In this document: in pieces, positions 51,842 to 59,944 of the stretch
Layout: each line of letters opens with the position of its first letter
Numbering within the stretch: position 1 is the stretch's first letter
Assembly: GCF_002117935.1 (NCBI RefSeq)
Contig: NZ_BDJE01000017.1
Location: forward strand, 1-64,000
Direction: 5' to 3'
Length of the DNA: 64,000 nt
Source of the DNA: Nocardioides sp. PD653-B2
Lineage (GTDB): Bacteria; Actinomycetota; Actinomycetes; Propionibacteriales; Nocardioidaceae
Translations under genes and position numbers: made by a program
The notes under the pieces: model-generated
Seen by the model: the letters and a program-made list of their open reading frames with translations, nothing else
Told to the model about the DNA's origin: nothing
The model's database searches: none

Positions 51842-52482
51842 CCGCCGAGCTGCGCCTCGACTCGTTCTCCACCGTCTTCTCCCGAGCTCTCCGGGGCCAC
51901 CCCTGCTCGGTCGTCGGCATCGCCGACCTGCCCCAGCCGCTCCCCATGGACAGCTGGACGCGGGAGGCCGACGAGTCCGACCACCTGCTCCTCGACGAGT
52001 GCGTCGGCGCGACCGTCGACATCGGCTGCGGGCCGGGCCGGCTCAGCGCCCGCCTCGTCGAGCTCGGGCACCCGGTGCTCGGCATCGACGTCGTCCACGA
52101 GGCCGTCCGGCAGACCCGTGACCGCGGCGCCTCCGCCATCGTCCGCGACGTCTACGACACCCTGCCGGGTGAGGGCCGCTGGGAGACCGCGCTCCTCGCC
52201 GACGGCAACATCGGCATCAGCGGCGACCCGGTCGGACTGCTGCGGCGGGTGCGCGAGCTGCTCCACCCGCGGGGCCGCGTGGTCGTCGAGGTCGGCGCGC
52301 CGGGCACCGGACTGCACACCGTGTGGGCCACCCTGGAGTGTGACCAGACCAGGAGTCGTCCCTTCCGCTGGTCCACGGTGGGAGCCGACGTGATCCACGA
52401 GATCGCCGACAAGGCCGGCATGACCGTGAGCGACCTCCGGGAGCGGAGCGGGCGATGGTGCGCCGTGCTCGCCGGACCGTGA
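51838..52482 (+). CDS. Class I SAM-dependent methyltransferase
   Basis: The 214-aa protein has motif I VDIGCGPGRLSARLVELGHP, LGIDVVHEAVRQTRDRGASA (acidic loop) and LLADGNIGISGDPVGLLRRV for post-motif positions. The central Rossmann fold is complete. An N-terminal 50 aa extension lies before it. ATG overlaps the DUF2064 stop, and the next gene's GTG overlaps this stop. The substrate is unknown; a glycolipid or a small sugar acceptor is suggested by context only. Confidence 0.85.
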   Translation: MTAELRLDSFSTVFSRALRGHPCSVVGIADLPQPLPMDSWTREADESDHLLLDECVGATVDIGCGPGRLSARLVELGHPVLGIDVVHEAVRQTRDRGASAIVRDVYDTLPGEGRWETALLADGNIGISGDPVGLLRRVRELLHPRGRVVVEVGAPGTGLHTVWATLECDQTRSRPFRWSTVGADVIHEIADKAGMTVSDLRERSGRWCAVLAGP

Positions 52483-53630
52483 AGGTCCCCACCGAGGCGG
52501 ACTTCCCGTCCCGGTTGCGCAGCGCGGCGGTCACGGCCCGCGTCGGGATGTGGCTCGGCATCTGCTTCACGATCTGCTTCGCCACGGGGCTGATCAGCCA
52601 CTACGCGCAGAACCACTCCCAGCCGATCCCGTTCCCGACCAGCCCGTCGTGGGGCTACCGGGTCACCCAGGGGCTCCACATCATCACCGGCACGGCGTCG
52701 GTCCCGCTGTTGCTGGTGAAGCTCTGGACCGTCTACCCGCGGCTGTTCGTCCGCCCCCCGAAGGGCGCCCGCCGGCTGCTGCTCACCGGCCTCGAGCGCG
52801 GGTCGATCGCCGTCCTGGTGGCCGGTGCCGTGTTCCTGCTCGCCTCGGGCCTCGCGAACTCGTCGCAGTGGTACCCGTGGGCGTTCTCGTTCCGCGCCAC
52901 CCACTACGCGGTCGCCTGGATCACCATCGGCGCGCTGCTCGTGCACATCGCGGTCAAGCTGCCGATCATCCGCGGCGCGCTGAGCTCCGACGTCGAGGAC
53001 ACGACGTACGACCGGCCCACCGCGACCCGGCCCGGCGTCCTCTCCCGCCGCGGCCTGCTCCGCACGACCTGGGTGGCCGCCGGGGTCGCGGTGCTGGCGA
53101 CCGCCGGCAGCACGGTGCCGATCCTGCGGAAGGTGTCGGTCTTCGGCGTCCGCTCCGGGGACGGCCCGGCCGGCATCCCGATCAACAAGTCGGCCGCCGC
53201 CGCGAAGGTCGCCCCGGCGGCCCTGAGCGGTGACTACCGGTTCAGCGTCGCGTACGGCGAGGAGGAGCGGTCCTTCAGCCGCGACGAGCTGCTCGCGATG
53301 GAGCAGCGGACCGAGACCTTGCCGATCGCGTGCGTCGAGGGGTGGAGCGCGAGCGGGACGTGGTCCGGCGTCCGGGTGCGCGACCTCCTCGACCTGGTCG
53401 GTGTGCCGTCGGGCAGCGACGTGCTGGTGGTCTCGCTGCAGGAGTCCGGCCCCTACCGGGAGACGATCCTGCAGGGGAACTTCGCCGACGACGACCGCAC
53501 CCTGCTGGCCCTGGCCCTGGAGGGCGAGCCGCTCGCCCTCGACCACGGCTACCCGGCCCGGCTCATCGCGCCCAACCGGCCCGGCGTCCTCCAGACCAAG
53601 TGGGTCACCCGGCTGGAGGTGTCGGCATGA
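52479..53630 (+). CDS. Membrane-bound molybdopterin-dependent oxidoreductase (sulfite oxidase fold)
   Basis: The 383-aa protein combines a four-helix membrane domain (about 25-165), carrying spaced His residues (GLISHYAQNHSQ, GLHIITGTAS, FRATHYAVAW, LLVHIAVKLP) that suggest haem b binding, with an outside sulfite oxidase-type molybdopterin domain. Between them SRRGLLRTTWVAAGVAVLAT resembles an internal twin-arginine signal. In the catalytic domain IACVEGWSASGTWSGVRVRD has the Cys that would bind Mo; LALEGEPLALDHGYPARLIA is also typical. GTG 52479 overlaps the methyltransferase stop; an ATG eight codons earlier is possible. The electron donor is not known. Confidence 0.86.
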   Translation: MKVPTEADFPSRLRSAAVTARVGMWLGICFTICFATGLISHYAQNHSQPIPFPTSPSWGYRVTQGLHIITGTASVPLLLVKLWTVYPRLFVRPPKGARRLLLTGLERGSIAVLVAGAVFLLASGLANSSQWYPWAFSFRATHYAVAWITIGALLVHIAVKLPIIRGALSSDVEDTTYDRPTATRPGVLSRRGLLRTTWVAAGVAVLATAGSTVPILRKVSVFGVRSGDGPAGIPINKSAAAAKVAPAALSGDYRFSVAYGEEERSFSRDELLAMEQRTETLPIACVEGWSASGTWSGVRVRDLLDLVGVPSGSDVLVVSLQESGPYRETILQGNFADDDRTLLALALEGEPLALDHGYPARLIAPNRPGVLQTKWVTRLEVSA

Positions 53631-54058
53631 GGGCTCAGCTGACGAGGGCGGGCATCGGGGCGGTCGGCGTGGTCGTCGGCCTGTTCGGTGCGTGGTTCCT
53701 GCTGACCCGCCAGGACTTGGACCAGCTGACCAGCGCCGCTACCTGGCTGGTCGTCGGAGTCGTGCTGCACGACGGCGTGCTCGCCGGCGCCACCCTGCTG
53801 CTCGCCGCGATCGCCCTGCGCCTCCTCCCACGAGCCTCCCGGGCGCCTGCGGCCGTCGGCTTCGTCGTGCTCGGGTCGGTGACCCTCCTCGCCGTGCCGG
53901 TGCTCGGCCGGTTCGGCGAGCGGCCCGACAATGCCACGCTGCTCGACCGGGACTACCCGGCCGGCTGGCTGGTGCTGGCGCTGCTCACCGTGGCGGCCGT
54001 GATCGTGGCCTCCGTGTGGAGATCCCGGCGCGCGACACGCCGCAGGTCATTGCGCTGA
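53627..54058 (+). CDS. Small integral membrane protein at the end of the operon, 143 aa
   Basis: Four hydrophobic helices (GIGAVGVVVGLFGAWFLL, ATWLVVGVVLHDGVLAGATL, APAAVGFVVLGSVTLLAVPV, GWLVLALLTVAAVIVASVW) and a basic end SRRATRRRSLR. No enzyme motif is visible; it may be a partner of the molybdopterin oxidoreductase. The ATG overlaps the preceding stop (ATGA). The recA SOS box begins immediately after its stop codon. Confidence 0.8.
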   Translation: MRAQLTRAGIGAVGVVVGLFGAWFLLTRQDLDQLTSAATWLVVGVVLHDGVLAGATLLLAAIALRLLPRASRAPAAVGFVVLGSVTLLAVPVLGRFGERPDNATLLDRDYPAGWLVLALLTVAAVIVASVWRSRRATRRRSLR

Positions 54059-54082
54059 TCGAACAGGTGTTCGGGCTAGGTT
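54059..54082 (+). promoter_or_regulatory. recA SOS (LexA) box and promoter
   Basis: TCGAACAGGTGTTCGG (54059-54074) matches TCGAAC-N4-GTTCGA in 11 of 12 fixed positions. TAGGTT (54077-54082) directly downstream is a TANNNT -10 candidate. That leaves a leader of about 120 nt before recA. The 54083-54208 stretch shows no other clear element. Confidence 0.8.
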
Positions 54083-54208
54083 GGGTCCACAGGCACGACG
54101 CGGAGCGAGGTTCTCCACAGAGGTGGCGGCGCTGATCAGGCGCTGTCGGTGGCTCGCTCTAGCGTCGCCGATGTGCCTGACACACCCCGACAGAAAAGGA
54201 AGCAGCTG

Positions 54209-55261
54209 ATGGCTGGAGGAGACCGCGAGAAGGCCCTGGACGCCGCCCTCGCCAACATCGAGAAGCAGTTCGGCAAGGGCTCGGTCATGCGGCTCGGTGA
54301 CGAGGTCCGGGCACCGCTCCAGATCATCCCGAGCGGGTCGATCGCCCTCGACATCGCCCTCGGCCTCGGCGGCTTCCCGCGTGGCCGGGTCGTGGAGATC
54401 TACGGGCCGGAGTCGTCCGGCAAGACGACCGTCGCCCTGCACGCCGTGGCCAACGCCCAGGCGGCCGGCGGCGTCGTGGCGTTCATCGACGCCGAGCACG
54501 CGCTCGACCCCGACTACGCGAAGGCCCTCGGCGTCGACACCGACGCCCTGCTGGTCTCGCAGCCCGACTCCGGTGAGCAGGCGCTCGAGATCGCCGACAT
54601 GCTGATCCGCTCGGGCGCGCTCGACCTGATCGTCATCGACTCCGTCGCGGCGCTGGTGCCTCGGGCCGAGATCGAGGGCGAGATGGGCGACAGCCACGTG
54701 GGCCTCCAGGCCCGGCTGATGAGCCAGGCGCTGCGCAAGATGACCGGTGCGCTCAACAACTCCGGCACCACGATGATCTTCATCAACCAGCTGCGCGAGA
54801 AGATCGGCGTCATGTTCGGCTCGCCCGAGACCACCACGGGTGGCAAGGCGCTGAAGTTCTACGCCTCGGTCCGGCTCGACGTGCGCCGCATCGAGACGCT
54901 CAAGGACGGCACCGACATGGTCGGCAACCGGACCCGCGTCAAGGTCGTCAAGAACAAGGTCGCCCCGCCGTTCAAGCAGGCCGAGTTCGACATCATGTAC
55001 GGCAAGGGGATCAGCCGCGAGGGCGGCCTGATCGACGTCGGCGTCGAGGCGGGCCTCGTCCGCAAGGCGGGTGCCTGGTACACCTACGAGGGCGACCAGC
55101 TCGGCCAGGGCAAGGAGAACTCCCGCAACTTCCTCAAGGACAACCCCGACCTCGCCAACGAGCTCGAGAAGAAGATCCTCGAGAAGCTCGGTATCGGCGC
55201 GCAGGTCGACCAGGAAGCCGGCGTCGACCTGCCCGAGCCGGTCGGTGTCGACAGCTTCTGA
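54209..55261 (+). CDS. recA: Recombinase RecA
   Basis: The 350-aa recombinase forms filaments on single-stranded DNA, promotes strand exchange and triggers LexA self-cleavage. Walker A is GPESSGKTT at residues 66-74. Other landmarks are [74 protein letters not shown] and the normal C-terminal domain. No intein is present. ATG with AAGGAA 7 nt upstream was chosen over an upstream in-frame ATG at 54149. recX overlaps the 3' end. Confidence 0.98.
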   Translation: MAGGDREKALDAALANIEKQFGKGSVMRLGDEVRAPLQIIPSGSIALDIALGLGGFPRGRVVEIYGPESSGKTTVALHAVANAQAAGGVVAFIDAEHALDPDYAKALGVDTDALLVSQPDSGEQALEIADMLIRSGALDLIVIDSVAALVPRAEIEGEMGDSHVGLQARLMSQALRKMTGALNNSGTTMIFINQLREKIGVMFGSPETTTGGKALKFYASVRLDVRRIETLKDGTDMVGNRTRVKVVKNKVAPPFKQAEFDIMYGKGISREGGLIDVGVEAGLVRKAGAWYTYEGDQLGQGKENSRNFLKDNPDLANELEKKILEKLGIGAQVDQEAGVDLPEPVGVDSF

Positions 55262-55880
55262 GGGTCTCGACGACGACCGACCCGCCCCCGACTGGATCGG
55301 TGACGTGTCGGCCGGGGTGGACGCGTGGACCCAGCGCGCCGCCCCGGCCGACCCTCCACCGCCACCCGAGGATCGTGTCCCCGAAGCGGACCCCGAGTCG
55401 GTCGCGCGCAAGATCCTGCTCGACCAGCTCACCGGTCAGGCGCGCAGCCGCCGGGAGCTGAGCGACAAGCTCGCGAAGAAGAACGTGCCGCCCGAGCTCG
55501 CGACCCGGCTCCTCGACCGGTTCGAGGAGGTCGGGCTGGTCGACGACGAGGCGTTCGCGAAGGCCTGGATCGCCAGTCGCCAGCCGGGCAAGGGTCTGGC
55601 TCGCCGGGCTCTGGCCCAGGAGCTGCGCCGCAAGGGGATCGACGACGAGGTGGCCCGTGCCGCGCTCGACGAGATCGACCCGGCGGACGAGGAGGCCGCG
55701 GCCCGGGCGCTGGTGCGCAAGAAGCTGCGCTCGCTGAGCCGGGTCGACGCCACCACGGCCACCCGCCGCCTGGTGGGGATGCTGGCCCGCAAGGGCTACG
55801 GCTCGGGCGTCGCGTTCGCGGTCGTCCGCGACGAGCTGGCCGCGAGTGGGCTCGATGTGATGGCCGACGACGCGACGTAG
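55245..55880 (+). CDS. recX: Regulatory protein RecX
   Basis: RecX inhibits RecA filament growth. Three-helix repeats are visible from about residue 60: [60 protein letters not shown] and [20 protein letters not shown]. The first 55 residues are acidic and Pro-rich. I placed the start at GTG 55245, overlapping recA by 17 bp, because [20 protein letters not shown] before it looks coding; GTG 55305 is the shorter alternative (191 aa). Confidence 0.88.
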   Translation: MSTASEGLDDDRPAPDWIGDVSAGVDAWTQRAAPADPPPPPEDRVPEADPESVARKILLDQLTGQARSRRELSDKLAKKNVPPELATRLLDRFEEVGLVDDEAFAKAWIASRQPGKGLARRALAQELRRKGIDDEVARAALDEIDPADEEAAARALVRKKLRSLSRVDATTATRRLVGMLARKGYGSGVAFAVVRDELAASGLDVMADDAT

Positions 55881-55888
55881 GGGACTGG

Positions 55889-55894
55889 CACAAT
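55889..55894 (+). promoter_or_regulatory. Possible leaderless -10 (CACAAT) for the phosphoribosyltransferase gene
   Basis: CACAAT ends 6 nt before the GTG at 55901 and keeps the key A2 and T6 positions of a -10 element. Weaker than the TANNNT examples. Confidence 0.4.
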
Positions 55895-55900
55895 CCGCGT

Positions 55901-56392
55901 GTGACGACTGAGCGCGAGGTCCTGACGTACGAGCTGTTCGGCACCGCGGTGCAGGACCTGGCGCGCCAGGTGGTCGACAGCGGCTACGAGCCCGACCTGG
56001 TGCTCTCCATCGCGCGTGGCGGCCTGGGCCTCGGGATGGGTCTCGGCTACGCGCTCGACGTCAAGAACCTGTCCGCGATCAACGTGGAGTTCTACACCGG
56101 CGTCGACGAGCGGCTCGACGTCCCGATCATGCTGCCGCCCACGCCCGACGCCGTCGACCTGGCCGGACTGAAGGTGCTGATCGCCGACGACGTGGCCGAC
56201 ACCGGCAAGACACTCGAGATCGTCCGCGACTTCTGCGCCGACCACGTGGCCGAGGCTCGGATGGCCGTGATCTACGAGAAGCCGTGGACGGTCATCCGAC
56301 CCGACTACGTGTGGCGCCGCACCGAGTCCTGGATCGACTTCCCGTGGTCGTCGACCCCGCCGCTGGTCCGGCGGTCCCGGCCCGGGCCATGA
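55901..56392 (+). CDS. Phosphoribosyltransferase family protein
   Basis: The 163-aa type I PRTase fold has the PRPP-binding loop VLIADDVADTGKTLEIV (DDVADTGKT) and an upstream PDLVLSIARGGLGLGMGLGY. Similar to xanthine/hypoxanthine-type PRTases that salvage purines, but the base cannot be named; family members in actinobacteria are often just called phosphoribosyltransferase. The GNAT gene starts 4 bp inside its end. Located between recX and ppk2. Confidence 0.87.
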   Translation: MTTEREVLTYELFGTAVQDLARQVVDSGYEPDLVLSIARGGLGLGMGLGYALDVKNLSAINVEFYTGVDERLDVPIMLPPTPDAVDLAGLKVLIADDVADTGKTLEIVRDFCADHVAEARMAVIYEKPWTVIRPDYVWRRTESWIDFPWSSTPPLVRRSRPGP

Positions 56393-57102
56393 GCGACGAC
56401 GACCGGCTCCACGTCGTCGTCCACGACCGGGGCCGCGACCTCGCCGGGGTCGTGCACGACGGCGAGTCCTGGGCCGCCGCGGCCCGGCGTACCGCGGCGA
56501 GCGTGCACGGCGACCCGGTGCCGGTCGACCTGTCGGGGGAGGTCAAGCAGTTCCTGGTCGACCACGACAACCGGGTGACCGTGCGGGCGATGACCCGCGG
56601 CGACCTCCGCGACGTCACCCGCTGGCGGCAGAGCGAGCACGTCCGGCGCTGGTGGGCATCCGAGGGTGAGCCGACAGCGGAGGCGGTCGAGGCGAGATAC
56701 GGCCCGCGCATCGACGGGATGAGCCCGACCCGCATGTGGGTCGCCGAGGTCAACGGCCGCTCGGTCGGCTTCGTGCAGGACTACCGGATCGGCGACTACC
56801 CCGACTACGTGGTGCTCGGCCCCGACCCCGACGCGATCGGTGTCGACTACGCGCTCAGCGAGGAGTGGAGCGGGCGCGGGCTGGGGGCGCGGGTGCTGTG
56901 GGCCTGGATGGTGCGCACCCGGCACCGGTTCCCTGGTGCGACCACCTACTTCGCCGCCCCCGACCACCGCAACGCCGCCTCGCTGCGGATGCTCGCGAAG
57001 GCGGGCTTCGTCGAGGGGCTGTGGTTCGACGAGCCGCAGGAGGACGGCACGGTCGACACCGTCGTCGGCTGCACGCTCGATGTGCGTAGGGTCATCGAGT
57101 GA
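56389..57102 (+). CDS. GNAT N-acetyltransferase (AAC(6')-like)
   Basis: A 237-aa protein. The last 170 residues form a GNAT fold of the aminoglycoside 6'-N-acetyltransferase kind: VTVRAMTRGDLRDVTRWRQS, MWVAEVNGRSVGFVQDYRIG, EEWSGRGLGARVLWAWMVRT (acetyl-CoA loop) and DHRNAASLRMLAKAGFVEGL. A short N-terminal extension of about 60 aa is unusual and has no recognised motif. ATG overlaps the PRTase stop. Drug resistance is not implied; many such chromosomal enzymes act on other amines. Confidence 0.83.
   Translation: MSDDDRLHVVVHDRGRDLAGVVHDGESWAAAARRTAASVHGDPVPVDLSGEVKQFLVDHDNRVTVRAMTRGDLRDVTRWRQSEHVRRWWASEGEPTAEAVEARYGPRIDGMSPTRMWVAEVNGRSVGFVQDYRIGDYPDYVVLGPDPDAIGVDYALSEEWSGRGLGARVLWAWMVRTRHRFPGATTYFAAPDHRNAASLRMLAKAGFVEGLWFDEPQEDGTVDTVVGCTLDVRRVIE
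57087..57092 (+). promoter_or_regulatory. Leaderless -10 (TAGGGT) for ppk2, inside the GNAT gene
   Basis: TAGGGT ends 6 nt before the ppk2 GTG at 57099, though it lies within the last codons of the GNAT gene. ppk2 can thus be transcribed separately as well as by read-through. Confidence 0.6.
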
Positions 57103-57941
57103 GCGCCCACGCACTGCAGGTCCCACCCGGCCCGGTCGACCTGACGGCCTACGCCACCGACGGCACGCCGGGGAGCGACCTCGGCAAGCAGAAGGGGAAG
57201 CAGGCGCTCTTCGCGCTCGGCGACGAGCTCTCCGCCCTGCAGGAGCGCCTGTTCGCCCAGGGGCGCAGCGGCTCGCCGCTGCGGGTGCTGCTCGTGCTCC
57301 AGGGCATGGACACCTCGGGCAAGGGCGGCATCCTGCGCCACACGGTCGGCCTGGTCGACCCGCAGGGCGTCCGGATCACGTCGTTCAAGGCGCCTACCGA
57401 GGAGGAGCGCGCCCACGACTTCCTCTGGCGCATCCGCCGGGCGCTGCCGGAGAGGGGCTTCATCGGCGTCTTCGACCGCTCCCACTACGAGGACGTGCTG
57501 ATCGGGCGGGTTCACGAGCTCGCACCGCTCGAGGAGATCGAGCAGCGCTACGGCGCGATCAACGACTTCGAGCGCGAGATCACCGATGCGGGCACGACGG
57601 TCGTCAAGTGCATGCTGCACATCTCCGCGACGGAGCAGCGGCGCCGGCTGCTCGCGCGGCTGGCGAAGCCCTCGAAGTACTGGAAGTACAACCCGGCCGA
57701 CGTCGACGAGCGCGCGCACTGGAGCGACTACCAGCGTGCCTACGAGATCGCGCTCGAGCGCACCAACACCGAGCACGCTCCGTGGCACGTCGTGCCCAGC
57801 GACCGGAAGTGGTTCCGCAACCTGGCGATCGGCGAGCTCCTGGCCGAGACCCTGGAGGGGATGGACCTCGACTGGCCGCCCCCGACCTTCGACGTGGACG
57901 CCGAACGGGTCAGGCTGACCGAGGCTGACCCGGTCGCCTGA
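57099..57941 (+). CDS. ppk2: Polyphosphate kinase 2 family protein
   Basis: The 280-aa protein transfers phosphate between polyphosphate and nucleotides. Walker A is LLVLQGMDTSGKGGILRHTV, the lid/base FDRSHYEDVLIGRVHELAP, and ISATEQRRRLLARLAKPSKY and WKYNPADVDERAHWSDYQRA complete the PPK2 domain. The sequence ending near FRNLAIGELLAETLEGMDLD is usual. It is a one-domain form, about the size of class I or III, so the preferred nucleotide (GDP, ADP or AMP) is not certain. GTG start overlaps the GNAT stop. Confidence 0.92.
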   Translation: MSAHALQVPPGPVDLTAYATDGTPGSDLGKQKGKQALFALGDELSALQERLFAQGRSGSPLRVLLVLQGMDTSGKGGILRHTVGLVDPQGVRITSFKAPTEEERAHDFLWRIRRALPERGFIGVFDRSHYEDVLIGRVHELAPLEEIEQRYGAINDFEREITDAGTTVVKCMLHISATEQRRRLLARLAKPSKYWKYNPADVDERAHWSDYQRAYEIALERTNTEHAPWHVVPSDRKWFRNLAIGELLAETLEGMDLDWPPPTFDVDAERVRLTEADPVA

Positions 57942-57964
57942 CCCGTTCGTGGACGTGCTGTCGG

Positions 57965-58651
57965 TCAGTACGAGTACGTGTAGAACGTCCCGGTGCGGGT
58001 GGTGGCGAAGGTCTTGCTCGACGGCAGCTCGACCCTCCAGTAGAACCGGCCCTTGCGCGGAGCCGGCAGCGGCGTGCTGAAGCGGCTCTTCTTGTTCGTG
58101 CGGACGGCCTTGAACTTCTTCCACTTCTTGCCGTGCTTCTTGAAGACGATCGCCTTGCCGTGGTACTTCGGCGTCACCTTGCCGGTGAGGACGACCCGAC
58201 GCGTGCCGGTGTTCTTGACCGTCAGCTTGCGCTGCACCTTGGAGGCCACGCCCGCGGACGTGGGGGAGTAGTCGCCGCTGCCGCTGTAGAGCACCCGGTA
58301 GTTGGCGTTCCCGACCGCCTTGATGCTGTCGTAGAGATAGGCCGAGGTGGCGGTCCTGACCGTCGTCCAGTCCTTGCCCGGCAGCTGGCGCTGGACGGTG
58401 AGCGTGCCGTCGTAGACCTGCTCGCCGGCGTCCGTCTCGACGTTGATGGACAGCGACAGCGAGTCGCCGTAGACCGGGACACCGGGCTGGGTCTGGTAGC
58501 TGCCGGCGTAGATCCAGCCCTTCCCGTCGGTCCCGCCGACGATCCTGGTGGCGGTCGCGGCGGAGGCCGGAGCGGCGGCGCCGACGAGGCTGACCGCTCC
58601 GGCGACGAGGGTGGTGGCGAGCAACGCCGTGAGACGGCGACGAATGTGCAT
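57965..58651 (-). CDS. Secreted hypothetical protein, 228 aa
   Basis: A signal peptide (MHIRRRLTALLATTLVAGAV, cleaved after APASA near residue 31) leads a mature domain of about 195 aa. The mature part has beta-rich repeats (LSLSINVETDAGEQVYDGTL, YRVLYSGSGDYSPTSAGVAS, RRVVLTGKVTPKYHGKAIVF) and strongly basic stretches (KKHGKKWKKFKAVRTNKK). It recalls an Ig-like exported domain often found at the C-terminus of larger actinobacterial proteins. AAGGA lies 6 nt upstream of the ATG. Convergent with ppk2; function unknown. Confidence 0.8.
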   Translation of the reverse strand: MHIRRRLTALLATTLVAGAVSLVGAAAPASAATATRIVGGTDGKGWIYAGSYQTQPGVPVYGDSLSLSINVETDAGEQVYDGTLTVQRQLPGKDWTTVRTATSAYLYDSIKAVGNANYRVLYSGSGDYSPTSAGVASKVQRKLTVKNTGTRRVVLTGKVTPKYHGKAIVFKKHGKKWKKFKAVRTNKKSRFSTPLPAPRKGRFYWRVELPSSKTFATTRTGTFYTYSY

Positions 58652-58760
58652 GGGGAGTCCTTGTCCAGAGATGGGGCACCCGTTTTGTTCCGGATGCTTG
58701 CCGTCCGATACCCAGGGAGGGCGTCGGCGAAACCGGTCGGGCCGGGGCCCGGACCCTCGC

Positions 58761-58766
58761 TAGGGT
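58761..58766 (+). promoter_or_regulatory. Leaderless -10 (TAGGGT) for the HipA-like gene
   Basis: TAGGGT ends 6 nt before GTG 58773. It excludes the in-frame GTG at 58767, which directly abuts the hexamer. Confidence 0.65.
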
Positions 58767-58772
58767 GTGCCG

Positions 58773-59552
58773 GTGATCCCCACCGTCTCCGTGACGCGCT
58801 ACGTCACGCCCCTGCGCGAGGGCGGCAGCCTGCCGGGCATCGTCGAGGGCGACGACCTCGGCACCTACGTGTGCAAGTTCCGCGGCGCGGGCCAAGGGAT
58901 CCGGGTGTTGGTCGCCGAGGTGATCGTGAGCGAGATCGCGCGCCGGATCGGGCTGCTCACCCCGCGGCTGGTCGCGCTCGACCTGGATCCGGAGATCGCC
59001 CGCTACGAGGCCGACCAGGAGGTCCAGGACCTGCTCAACGCGAGCCCGGGGCTCAACCTGGGGGTGGACTTCCTGCCCGGGTCGTTCGGCTTCGACGGCG
59101 ACCTCCCGACGGGCGAGGGCTTGGCGGCGAAGGTGCTGTGGCTCGACGCGTTCACCGCCAACGTCGACCGCACCTGGCGCAACCCCAACCTGCTGTTCTG
59201 GCACGGCGACCTCTGGGTGATCGACCACGGCGCCGCGCTCTACTTCCACCACGCGTGGTCCGGCGGCTCCCTGCAGAAGGACGGGGCCGCCGAGCGGTTC
59301 GCCGCCCAGCCGTGGAGCCCCGACGACCACGTCTTCCTCGCGTCCGCCGACCGGCTGGCCGCGGCCGACGCCGAGATCGCGCCGCTCCTCGACGAGGCGG
59401 TCCTCGGCGACGTCCTGGGCGAGGTGCCCGACGCGTGGCTCGAGCCGGTGCCGGGCGCGGAGACCCCCGACGACGTGCGCGCCGCCTACGTCGCCTACCT
59501 GACCGCCCGGCTCGGCACCCGGCAGTGGCTCCCGCAGGTCGTGGGCCGATGA
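58773..59552 (+). CDS. HipA-family (HipA_2-like) Ser/Thr kinase homologue
   Basis: A 259-aa kinase-like protein. IVEGDDLGTYVCKFRGAGQG holds the ATP-binding Lys. DAFTANVDRTWRNPNLLFWH is the catalytic loop (Asp and Asn), and DLWVIDHGAALYFHHAW is a DFG-like metal site. It lacks the N-terminal HipA_N domain and no HipB-like antitoxin is encoded beside it. The start is fixed by TAGGGT. The next gene (DUF3037) overlaps by 4 bp; this pairing recurs in bacteria. The role, toxin or regulatory kinase, is not known. Confidence 0.83.
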   Translation: MIPTVSVTRYVTPLREGGSLPGIVEGDDLGTYVCKFRGAGQGIRVLVAEVIVSEIARRIGLLTPRLVALDLDPEIARYEADQEVQDLLNASPGLNLGVDFLPGSFGFDGDLPTGEGLAAKVLWLDAFTANVDRTWRNPNLLFWHGDLWVIDHGAALYFHHAWSGGSLQKDGAAERFAAQPWSPDDHVFLASADRLAAADAEIAPLLDEAVLGDVLGEVPDAWLEPVPGAETPDDVRAAYVAYLTARLGTRQWLPQVVGR

Positions 59553-59941
59553 CCGCCGGCCGGCCGCGGCTGTCGTACCAGTACGTCGTCCTGCGCTGCG
59601 TGCCGCGGGTCGACCGCGAGGAGTTCCTCAACGTCGGCGTGGTGATCTACTGCCAGGCGACCGACTACCTGGCGGTCTCGTGGCAGGTCGACCGCGACCG
59701 GGTCGCCGCGCTCTACCCCGCGCTCGACCTCGACCAGGTCTGCGACGCGCTCGACTTCGTCGACGGCGTCTGCGCCGGCGACGAGCGCGGGGGAGCGGCG
59801 GCCACCAAGCCGATCGGCCAGCGGTTCGGCTTCCTCAAGGCGCCCAAGAGCACCGTGCTCCAGCCGGGCCCGGTGCACGGTGGCGTCACCCATGACCCGG
59901 TGCGCCAGCTGGAGCACCTCGTGGAGAAGCTGGTCGGTTAG
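59549..59941 (+). CDS. DUF3037 family protein
   Basis: The 130-aa product matches DUF3037: SYQYVVLRCVPRVDREEFLN, VGVVIYCQATDYLAVSWQVD and a C-terminal HDPVRQLEHLVEKLV. Translation is coupled to the HipA-like kinase (ATGA). No catalytic motif is obvious; a partner or substrate of the kinase is the natural guess. Ends 3 bp before the convergent cbiX-type gene. Confidence 0.85.
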   Translation: MTAGRPRLSYQYVVLRCVPRVDREEFLNVGVVIYCQATDYLAVSWQVDRDRVAALYPALDLDQVCDALDFVDGVCAGDERGGAAATKPIGQRFGFLKAPKSTVLQPGPVHGGVTHDPVRQLEHLVEKLVG

Positions 59942-59944
59942 CTC

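Noticed and set aside
56389..57102. Aminoglycoside resistance gene
   Set aside because: The GNAT fold is AAC(6')-like but sits in a housekeeping neighbourhood without mobile elements; substrate cannot be inferred.
57940..57975. CTGACC...GGTCAG hairpin between ppk2 and the convergent secreted-protein gene
   Set aside because: Six-base stem with a long loop, too weak to call a terminator.
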